In this document: one piece after another, positions 11,747 to 23,700 of the stretch
Layout: each line of letters begins with the position of its first letter
Position numbering within the stretch: the stretch's first letter is position 1
Assembly: GCA_964017235.1 (NCBI GenBank)
Contig: OZ024927.1
Location: forward strand, 21,285,160 to 21,349,159
DNA: 64,000 nucleotides
Origin: Sabellastarte sp. h YS-2021
Lineage: Eukaryota > Annelida > Polychaeta > Sabellida > Sabellidae
Reading direction: 5' to 3'
Translations under genes and position numbers: made by a program
Notes under the pieces: model-generated
What the model was told of the DNA's origin: nothing
The model's input: the letters and a program-made list of their open reading frames with translations, nothing else
Database searches by the model: none

Positions 11747-14700
11747 CTGAAAATAAAAATAAAGACAATATTATAAAGTGGAAATTTGGCTCAGGATTAT
11801 TTTTAGCTACAGTTGAATCCATTTAACTGGAAATCTATTTTGTAGAAATCTCTTTTTATGTTGAAATAAATACAAGGCTACTTGGACAGCAATTTTTGTG
11901 ATTATTACCTATTTATCTTACAATACCTGCTTTTCTGGCACTTGTATTTTAATTATAAAGTGGCCTCTCCCTTTTCTCAACCTCTTGGGGACACATTACT
12001 AAAGTTTGGATAATTGTGAGGATTGGACAACCGAAACTGCAGATGTGGATATGTATTGGCACCACCAGCATTTTACAATATAGTTTTGTTTTTAATTGAA
12101 ACAATGGGAGGCAGATAATGAAGTGGAAGCAGTGACATTTGTACGATTTGTAATTAACTACATTATTATATAATTTTCAATAAAATTACCAGGCATTGCC
12201 CATCAGAACTGACAGCCAATGAACTCAAAATATGGTAGACATACTTGGATAGGTTAGACATCTGGATAACTGTTGTTTTCATGAGCATGTGTTTACTGTA
12301 TATGTGCATATAAACTAAAACGATTATCATTTATATCGTTCTCTCACTCAAGGTCCTCTAGTACAGAAATATCACTGTATATATCAAATATAACTAGAAA
12401 AAGGTTTCTGCTAACAAAAACGAGCAGCCCGGATGGAGACCTGAGTTAATAACGCTATAGTAGTTGTGGTATGAGACTGTAAGGAGAAGGTAAACTTTAC
12501 TGTGTTTTGTATCTGATGGGAAAGTGGATTATCTAAAAACTGTACTAGTTGCAGCATTAGACTGTAAGCAGAATAACAGCATGCACAGCTAGGCTTGTCA
12601 AAGCTCAGCGAGAGTGAACCATTCCATTATCTTGCAGTTTGTTTGTTTTTTTTTTTTTTGTTGTTTTATTTTTTTTGCAAGACAGAAAAGATACCCACAT
12701 TACACTAGTGGGTGGACGATTAGACCAATGTTCGATCAATCGTCGGTGTCATGGTAGAATTGTGTTCGGTCACTGACAACTTTTAGAAATTGATTAAATC
12801 TTACCCTTCTTTATGTGTCTCAATATCCACGTATTTTTTATATTTTAAGCAGTTTTCTAAACTTTCCTTTAATAAATCAATAGATTTCTCTCGAATTTTG
12901 TGTTTGTTTATAACTACCACCATATTTTACTGGAAGTGGGTGCTTTTGGAAAATTCTAAATGTCAAAAACACCGTTATTCGTACCAGAATGAAATATAAT
13001 TCATCCTGGAAAGTGTTCATGATATACTGGCCAACAGTGGAGTAAAAAAGTCGATTATGGGTCGATCATCGGTCGAAAAAATGGACGAATAAACGACCAT
13101 GAAAATTTAGGCGATTTCACTCACTACATTGCACACATATTTTCCACTTTGTTTGAATGGGGGAAGTGAGACTTACAACACACACACATAATTTCACTTC
13201 CCCATCTCACCCCCCCCCCCCCCCCCCCCATCCCCCATACACAGAGGCAATTCTTTTCTCACATGCACTTTATTTGAGTGAGGAGAGTGGGGAGGGGGCA
13301 GATTTGTGCAGAAAAAGACTGCCTCTTCCTCACTCCCCTCACTGAAACAAAATGCAGGTGAGAAAAAGATTATTTACTGCAGTAGAATGTTTAGGTTTTA
13401 CAGCAATTACTTATGTAAGGGGCTATAGTTCTGAAATTTTACTATGTTACAACTTACACAAAACTACATCAAAAACACATTTAAGAAAATGCTCTAAATG
13501 TAATACTTTTCAACATATAAGTGATTTAGTGCTTGGATACATAAATTTAAATGCATCAAAAATTAATAAAAAACAATTAAGAAAGATCCAGGCCTGATAC
13601 TCCCACAAGGGAATCTACTGGTGGCCTAGTACATATATGCAAGATATGAGAGAAATCCCTGCAATAATCAATGAGAAAATTGTGACAAAGTGTTGAAATT
13701 TTCAGACTTTGGTTGGGGGTACCTCTCTTCTAATGGCTCTGGGGAACAGACGAACAGACAGATCTGCATGGATTTTACGATTTATCATCCTCGATAGATA
13801 AGGGATCTTTAAAAAAAAACAGCATGTCTCTGGGTCTTGCAGTTTTGGAGAAGGAGTTGTTCATGCGGACGGTCATTAAAAGTCTTCCTTAAACTTAATC
13901 AATGTGTCAAGTTGAACTGATGTCATTGAACAGTAAGTCGGTTGGGAGCTGAAAACCCTCATTTTTACTTCAAGGTGGCCATGACTGTACTTGTATTGGA
14001 ACTCCAAGGTGGAAAGAAAATAAGAATGTCCCTATTTTCATCTTTAATAAGTTTGCGAAATTTAACTGAGGTCAGCTGAACAATACAATAGCTGGAGAGT
14101 AATTACTCTATAATTTCACTGCAAGGTGGCCATAACGTCATTCATATTGGGACTTTAAGGTGACCATAAAATAAGAATGTCATTTTTGTCACCCTTTATA
14201 AGTGCATAAAGTCTAGCTGAGGTCAGTTGAACAATAAGATAGCTGGAAGCTGAAAACTTCCTTTTTTCACTGTAAGGTGACCATAACTTCATTCATATTG
14301 CGACTTTAAGGTGACCATAAAATGAGAATATCCCTTTCTGCCAACCTTTATAAATCTGCCAAGTTTTACTTAAAAAATTAAACATTAAATGAACTTAGGG
14401 CTGAAAAACCCTACATTTTAAGTTTAAGATGGCCATAACATCATTAATATTTAAATCATAAGGTAGTAAGAGTCTTCTTTTCATCTACTTCAATATCAAT
14501 ATACATTAGATATGGAAAAAGAAAGGGGCCAGACGGATTTACTCCAAATTTTATGACTTTAGGGGGGCCATAGCTCCAATTATATTAACAGTTTAAGGTC
14601 ACTATAAAGTCAGGATAATCCTTTTGTAAATCTTAATATATATGCCAAGTTTGGTTGAAAAAAAGTGAAAACTAAGTGAAGTGGAGGGCTAAAACCCCCT

Positions 14701-17700
14701 TTTTTGACATTAAGGTGACCTTAAGATTGCAGATACAGGGCTAAAACTTCGGCATGTGAAAGTAGCTGAATAAGTTATTCCAAAAAAAAAACCGCCGAAA
14801 TCCTGACCATTTTTGAGATAGAGACGAAGTACCCATTTTAAAAAAAATTACGAAAATAAAATGCCTCCCATTCAGGCATCTATGGTCCGATTGATCAGAA
14901 AATCCTTTCCAACCTGTGTATACAGGTCTAGAATGTACCTGATAAACTTTATAGCACAGGTGTGTGTGGTTTTTTCCGAAACGCGATGACAATTTCAGAA
15001 AGATTGGTCAACTGTCCATTACTTTTGGAGTAATGCACACCCCAATACACAACCCCCTAGTGGAGGTAATTAACCATTTTATACAGTACCTCTAATTCTT
15101 CTAATATCTGGTCCATGATATCTGTACTATTTTGCTTGTATGCCACAGCGGCTTTGATTGCATCTCGGAAACACTGAAAAATAGGTTTACAGTGAGTAAA
15201 AGAGAAGGACAACGGTCAAAGTTGGGGCTTTACATCTCGTTCAACAGCCAGGGTCATATTGGAAGAGGTCCACAGCGTTGCCACATGTGGGAGTCGAAGC
15301 GCACACAAGAGGTGACTACTTGTGATTTGATGCCAAACTTGGTGACCACTAGACCACTGTGGAACTCTAGAGAAAGAATACAATGCAAATGAACAGGGAT
15401 CACAGGCATCCACATCCAAGTATATCTTTCAGCAAAAACACACTCACAAAAAATGTGAGAAATTCTGGGCACTATCACACAACAAAATATCAGAACTGTT
15501 ACATTAAAATATTTATTTTGCTTTGATAAGGAAAGCATGATGAAAATTTTTGGTCGTTACACTCTATACTTTTGATCACTCGAAGCTATATATTTTATTG
15601 CTCAAAATACAAACATGACGTTAATATATACCATCTGCAAAATCTTATAAAAGAAAAGTACTTAGAACAACATACTCTCTCCAAATTAAACAACACACAA
15701 CACATATTCAGCAAAAAATGGTTGACCTGGAAAATATTATTTGAGGAATAGGAATGTGTTATTTGTAGTGTATTATTAGTTTTCTATGGTACTTTCATGG
15801 TGGTTGTTATACACTTCCTATATTGGTGTTCAGGGTAGAAGTACTGAGACAGTAAAGTGGAGTCTTTTTTAATTAAAAACGACTGAAAATATGATTGTAT
15901 TGTACACAGAATATATTGATTGTATTGTATGTCTGATAATGTTGTCACACTTTTGTAAATGTAAATATCTGTATAATAATAATAAAAAAAAAAATTATTT
16001 ATTTTGATCATATAGGCATGAAAATAGATATATGTAAAGTATTTAGCATTATTATAAAAATGTACAAAGTAAACTTGTGTGCAGGTGTACAATGGGCTAT
16101 GGACACTACAGCTATCCGAGACTGAAAGATATTTTTCAATTAAAACTTTAAAGCTGATTAAGTCACAACAGAATGCTGGGTCTAAGAAATCAACTGCAAT
16201 TTATAAAGACCAACTTGTATATTTAAAAAAAAACTTGATAAAATATTGATATAATTAAAAAATATCAACATGACAATTGCTCAATCAAGTGAAGCTTCAT
16301 CAGCAAGTACTACAAAAACTTAACCATGAAAAAAAATTCTCTTTTTATGATAAGATGTCCCCGTTAACACATTTATTTGGCAAAACACTGATAACTATTT
16401 CTTTTTGCTATGTGATAGATTTACAAGATCTCATATGTTTCACGGCCCAAGAAAAAAAAGTTTACATTTTCAGCCCTAATGTTAGAGTAGTGATTTGAGT
16501 ATGATGTGGCACTTTATACAAGATTAAAATACTTTCTCCACTATTGCTTAGAGATGGGTCAGTGGTTCTGGTAGCTTGGTATCAAGAGCATTTTACTGAA
16601 ATACCGTGACAACACTTCGCAACCCGCATGTTCACTATCAACACATGTAATTGATTTATTTATTTGGGATTTTACGTCGCTTTCAACACTGTACAGGTCA
16701 TATCACGACGGGTAGTTGGAAGGGCAGAGGAAACCAGTACATAGAGTTTGCTAGGGTTGTGTACTGTAAACTGCCGACCAACGGCAAGCAACTACCAGCT
16801 TTCCCACTTAAGGCCATCACGGGGATCGAACCCCGGCCTCAGAGGTGGGAGGCGAGAGTGTTCACATGTAATTGAAGGAAAACTTAAAATAGTGGAAGCA
16901 AACCCCAAAGTTGAAGAAGCAGCACACATAATCCTATATAATATTTGTGTACATTTTGAGCCTTTCATAGCAACTTCTAAAAATAGCATCAGAGATGTCC
17001 GTACCCCATAGCCTGGGGAAATAGTTTTCAACACCATGACATATAGAAGTAGTGAAACAGTACAAAGACTGGGATACTTTCAGTGCAGTGTCACTTATAT
17101 AAAGGTCCAACTAATGTTTGAGTAGAGAAAATAACATCTAAGAGAAAGAAAATGTATGCAAAGATAAAGTAGTAAAACAAGACAAAGAAATAGCAAGATG
17201 ACAGCATTAATCAGTAAAATAAAAATTATGAAGCTGTAAAATTTATTAACTGGAGAATAGCTGTCAATGGAAATAGCACAATTATGTAAAAGTGCATATA
17301 ATAATCAGTTGCAGCCATCCATATATCTTTGTCATAAGAGAAAGATGTCTCAAATATGGCAGGTGAACACACTTTGGCAGAGCAAAAAGGTCACACCATG
17401 TACACCTACACCCCCTAACAATGTGCCTACCAAGTGTCAACCTTCTATAAGAAATAGCCCAGACAAGATTTTAAAACTCATGCTCACTATGACAAGGTCA
17501 AAGGTAAAATCAAGGTTACACCATGATGTTGCACACCTACAACCCTTAACCAATATCCCTACTAAGTATCAACTTCCTACACCTTACAGTTTCCTAGATA
17601 TAGCCCAGACAAGATTTTATAGGTCAAGATCACTACAGCAAGGTCAAATCAAGGTCACACCATGACGTTGCACACCTACACTCCCTAACCAATTTCCCTA

Positions 17701-20700
17701 CCAAGTATCAACTTCCTACACCTTACGGTTTCCGAGATATAGCTCGGACAAGATTTTATAGGTCAAGGTCACTATGGCAAGGTCAAAGGTCAAATCAAGG
17801 TCACACCATGATGTTGCACACCTACATCTCCTAACCAATGTCCCTACCAAGTATCAACTTCCTACACCTTACAGTTTCCGAGATATAGCCCGAAAAGATT
17901 TTATAGGTCAAGGTCACTATAGCAAGGTCAAATCACCGTCACACAACCAATGTCCCTACCAAGTATCAACTTCCTACACCTTACAGTTTCAGAGATATAG
18001 CCCGGACAAGATTTTATAGGTCAAGGTCACTACCGCAAGGTCAAAGGTCAAACCAAGGTCAGACAATGACCGTGCACACCTCCACCTCCTAATCAATGTC
18101 CATACTAAGTATCAACTTCCTACACCTTACGGTTTCCGAGATATAGCCCGGACAAGATTTTCAAACTCAAGGTCACTACGGCAAGGTCAAATCAAGGTCA
18201 GACCATGACGTTGCACACCTACACCTCCTAACCAATGTCCCTACCAAGTATCAACTTCCTACACCTTATGGTTACTGAGATACTACCTGGACAAACTTTT
18301 TCCCGCTGCCCGCCCATCCGGACACCATGGGTGAAAACAATACCCTGACAGCCCTTAAGGGCTGTGGGGTAAAAATGGAACTACCATTTTTATTTTGGTT
18401 TTCATGAGTTTCACTTCCTGTTAGTTTCCCTATTCAATCGGAGATGTACTAAAATGCATCCTTTTTCGGGATGAGAATGGTTTGCATTGGCTGCCACTAG
18501 ATCTGTAAATTATTGATTCTTACTAATGCAATGGTTATATGATTCTGGGATGGTGCTAAGTGCTAAAAGTCCAAATTTAATTCGGATCAATTGTTCTCTT
18601 ACCTTTACTACATTGGTGCCATCTGATGCCGAAACATAGTAAAATGGCATTTTGTGTTTCTTGGGGAAGTTGAACGCCTTGGAAGTCACTGAAGTATCCA
18701 CTGTAATAGCAAATACAAAATACTCATGTCTTATGCTGCTTATGCAATACCTGGAGCCAGAAGTTGTAATTCTAAATGAGGACAGAATGAAGTGGACCCC
18801 ACACACTGTCGGAGATTTTCAAAAGGGGTAAAAATGCTATGAATACAAAGTAATGCATTGATTTGGGTGAATAATGTGATTATTCTTCACAAACATTTAC
18901 ACAAAACAAATTTCTATAACGCTTAGTAACAGGTATAACCCCCCCCCCCCCCCCCCCCCCCCCCATACACATTATGGGACCTTGCAGGAAACTGAAAAGG
19001 TTTCATAGACAAAACACTCACTTTTGACATAAGAAATACCACAACTTGATTGTAATATCAAGTAATTCAGTAGTTTTGGGTATTGAGATTGTTACAATGA
19101 AAATAGTCGCCCACTTTAGTGAAGTAACTACACTATTGTTTTGAAATATATATGTATGGGATAAACACAAATTCTGTTACAGGAAGTAAACCACACACTT
19201 ACCGTCAATTTTATTGGCAGCACACAGACATGGGACCTCTGGCCGGAAGTTTCGCAATTCCAGCAGCCAATTGGACAGGTTTTTATACGTCACTTTACGT
19301 GTCACATCAAATACCTGAAAAGTGTGGTTAATGTCCCGTAATGAAAACTATTTACAAGAATTTTTCATGCATTCAGATGTGGGTTTCCACAGCTAAACTC
19401 ATATCAGGACATGCTAGTGGTAAAGACGGCAAACCAGATAGTTGGTTTCTATTCGATTTATATAAACGTAAACGAAATCCAGTGACTAATGTCCAAGAAC
19501 CGGTTCCCGAAATGTCACATATTTCACATAAAACATATGAAATATTGCACTGAAACGTAACTATTTACTTGTATAATATTTTGCCAATATACAATGAAAT
19601 AATATCCAAAACGTCTGATTTGATCATAAAATAAACCGCATTTTAGTTGAAATAATGGTTCAGGTACATGTACAGAAAATTTTACAGTTTGACCACAGTT
19701 CGGTGTAAACTAATTCAAACCAATCCGGTTTTCACCGAATTTTTGTTTTCGGGACCCGGTTTCCATAATAAATTATTTACTTTCGATCGTAACATGCCCT
19801 CTGTTAATGCCATATGTTGATTAGGATTCAAATCCACGGCCACAACACTGTTCAGTAGGTTCATATCGACACTTGGCTTTCTGTGTCATTTAGCACCATG
19901 CCTGTACACCATTCCACGAGGAAATCTTTAAATATTTTTGAGTTGGACTGTGTGTAGAAATTTTTCTCTCGATTTTTATAGGATTTTATTATATTATATT
20001 CTTTTATAGCACACAGTGTCTGCATTCATGTAGATCATACGACACAACACCTTTAAATCATATTCCAATTCATCAGTTCAATGGTCGTTTCCATAGAGAC
20101 ACACCTAAGTCAGAAACTATGGTTAAAAGGCCTTGGCAAGCAAATATGATTTGAGTTTCTTTCACGAGGTTTTAATTTTCCTCACTTGGTTTTGCAGGTG
20201 GTACCAGTGACAACTGTCACCTGTTCTCGTATACTTCAAAGTTTTATTCTGTCAGATCTGAGATTAAATCCTATAAAAGCTTAGTTGTAATACATGTTAA
20301 TGCATTACACTTGGTACTCACCAAAATACAGGCATGAGCTTGATGGTAGTACGAAGGATGCATGTTGTTAAACCGCTCCTGCCCAGCAGTGTCCCAGAAG
20401 TCTACAGAACAAAATTATTTGCCACATTTTTCCAAAATAACTTCTGAGCAAGCACTAATTTTAACATCTCTGATAACACAAAAGTTGACAAAGTCATTTC
20501 ACAATTCTTTAATAAGAAAATAGAAGATTATCATTTGGCAAAATTCCTTTCATGCAGTGTTATAATTCAGTATTATTATCAGTAATATGTGATCACAAGA
20601 TTAACCCAAAGATATCATATACACTTTCTATGTATACATCTATAAGTATCATCTAGGTATCACCTAGGAGTCTCTTACAATCCAACATTACTTATCCAAC

Positions 20701-23700
20701 TCAATCTCAAAGCAAATACAATTCAGCTTTCCTCCACAATCTTTAATTTACTCCAGTAAGCAGTCAAACTTAAAACTCTTCAGTAGGCAGGGTTAACAAA
20801 AGAATTGCAAGTCAAATATAGACATATACACATATGACTTGCACCAATAATGTCCTCTAAAACAACCTTTATCAGCTAAAAACAAGAGGAGAGTGCCCGT
20901 CAACGGGCACTGTGTCAGCTGACTGAGTGTTTTTGATTTGTGAAGGTGATTAGAGGACAGAATAATTATCAGGAAAAGGGCTGTACAGAAATACAGTAAA
21001 TGGTAACTGAACACCAAGTTCGGAAGAAATTCCGAAGCTGACAGAAGAAAAGGATAAAAAAGTTGTGCCCTGTAAATGGTATTATGAAGGAAAATAACAA
21101 GGTAATTGTTTAAGTGTAAAAAATAGGTTAAAACATATTTAAAGAAATACTACAAATGCAATATCCTCGTTCGACCTTGAAGAAGGGGTCCAAGGTCAAA
21201 TCTAACCACACAAATACATTCCCAGCCCATGATTTCCTATGGTTTACCATTCCAAACCTCTAGGACCAATTATAAATGAGTTATAAGCACTTTTAAGCTT
21301 GGCTGTCCTCATTTGACCTTGAAGGAGGGGTCCAAAGGTCAAATCTGACCATAACAAAAGATTCCGAGCCAATGATTTCCTATGGGATGGTTTACCATCC
21401 CAAATCTCTGTCACCAATAATAAGCGAGTTTTAGGCACTTTCAATTTTCGCTATCCTCATTTGACCTTGAAGGAGGGTTCCAAGGTCAAATCGGACCATA
21501 TCAACAGATTCACAGCCCATGATTTCCTGTCTGTTTACTAGTGCTGTCACTCGCCGGTGCAAATTAACATCGAATATCGCCCACGTTGGCCGACCGAGTA
21601 CCGACATATGTCGACTTCATAAACGAAAAACGAAACTATTTAATTAAACTGTAAAATAATATATTTTCTCACCCGAATACATCATTTTAGGGTCATATTT
21701 GTCCTTTTATTTCGGTTGTTTATGCATTATCAAACGTAGGAACACTTTGAAAACCGTCAGTATATTAAAACAATTATCTAATTCCGACTTTATAAAGTGC
21801 TGCATAATGGCATTATAATATCATGTACGCCTCAAATAAATAGCACTTCAGTGTTTTTAAAGATTATTTGAAAACTTTACGTCAATTAAATTGACTTCCC
21901 AAGTGTGAAAAAAATAAGGATGCAATTCCGAAACTACATTCAGCAATGGTTTAATGCTTTCCAGATAGGTCATGTGACTAGATTTGTACGGACTGTGTTG
22001 TCCAAAGGCCGAAAATATATTTTAAAATGCTGAATAACCCTTGACTTTTAAAAGATATTCTATCTTTATTATATAAATATGCTAATATCTTTGCAATCGG
22101 ATTTGAAAAAACGCATCCGATTATCGCTCATAATTGACCTAGCAAACGATAGTATCGGAAGTAGCGAGTGTCGCGACAGCACTACTGTTTACCATCCCAA
22201 ACCTCTGGGACCAATAATAAGCGAGTTATAAGCACTTTTAAGTTTGGCTATCCTTGTTTGACCTTGAAGGAGGGGTCACTGAAGGTCAAATCTGACTACA
22301 CCAAAAGATTCCCACCCCATGATTTCCTACAGGTTGGTTTATCATCCCAAACCTCTAGGATCAATAATAAGGGAGATATAAGCACTTTTCATGACTGACA
22401 AAAACACCTGTGGCGGCCATCTTGTTTCTCAAAATGAGGCCAAAAATATTCCCAGACAACATTTTATGGTTATTAATATATACTTCAAACTTAAGAAAGC
22501 TAGCTATAATATTTTTTTTCATCAGAGCAGTAATGGTGAAATCTCTCTCTACACACTGCGGCTATCCAGTGGATACAATGATTTACTCAACAGTGAGAAC
22601 CTAAAAGTAGCTATTGCTCAGCTATGCCATGACATAGAGGTCTGCAATTTAACTATGTTATAGCTGACCAAAAATTCTGTGAATAACATATTTAACAAAT
22701 TACTCTAAATGTAATAGTTTTCAAGTTACAACTGATTTACTCAACAGTGAGAACCTCAAAGGAACTATTACTCAGCTATGCAATGAGCTACATGTCTGAA
22801 ATTTTACTATGTTATAGCTAACCCAAAAGTAGGTGAACAACATATTTAAGCAAACTACTGTAAATGCAATAGTTTTCAAGCTACAACTGATTTACTCAAT
22901 AGTGAGAACCTGAAAATAGCTATTGTTCCGCTATGCCATGAGCTATAGGTCTGTAATTTCACTATGTTATAGCTGACCCAAAAGTAGGTGAACAATATAT
23001 TTTAACAAAATACTCCAAATGCAATATTTTTCAAGTTATAGCTGATTTACTCAACAGTCAGTACCTGAAAATAGCTATTGCTCAGTTGTGCCATGAGCTA
23101 TAGGTCTATAATTTCACTATGTTATAGCTGACCCAAAAGTAGCTGAATAACATATTTGCACAAATTTCTGTAAATGCAATAGTTTTCCAATTATAACTGA
23201 TTTACTCAACAGTGAGAACTTCAAAGTAGCTATTACTCAGCTATGAAATGAGCCACAGGTCTGAAACTTCACTATGTTATAGCTGACCCCAAAATAGGTG
23301 AATAACATTTTGAAACAAAATACTCTAAATGCAATAGTTTTCAAGTTATAAGTGATTTACTCAACAGTGATAACCTAAAAGTAGCTATTACTCAGCTATG
23401 CCATGAGCTACAGGTCTGAAATTTTACTATGTTATAGCTGGCCCAAAAGTAGCTGAATAACATATTTATACGAAATTCTCTAAATGCAATAGTTTTTAAG
23501 TTACAAGTGATTTTACTCATGATGGAAGTTACTGAAAAGGCCAAAAGTAGCTATTACTCACTTAGCTATTGAGACAGACACCCAACTTACTCACGATATT
23601 GTAGCTATAAAAAAAGTAGCTGAACAACATATTTTCACAAAATGCTGTAAATGCAACACTTTTGAAGTTATAAGTGATTTAGTGCATGATTTCATGAATT

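Noticed and set aside
13157-13345. 62-codon open frame with Pro run
   Set aside because: Created by the C homopolymer at 13210-13229.
15132-15538. Overlapping short frames on both strands
   Set aside because: They overlap RABL2 exon 7 and a SINE; none has independent support.
17267-18019. Open frames of 132 and 81 codons
   Set aside because: They lie in the ~145-bp tandem array and repeat with it; no recognisable protein.
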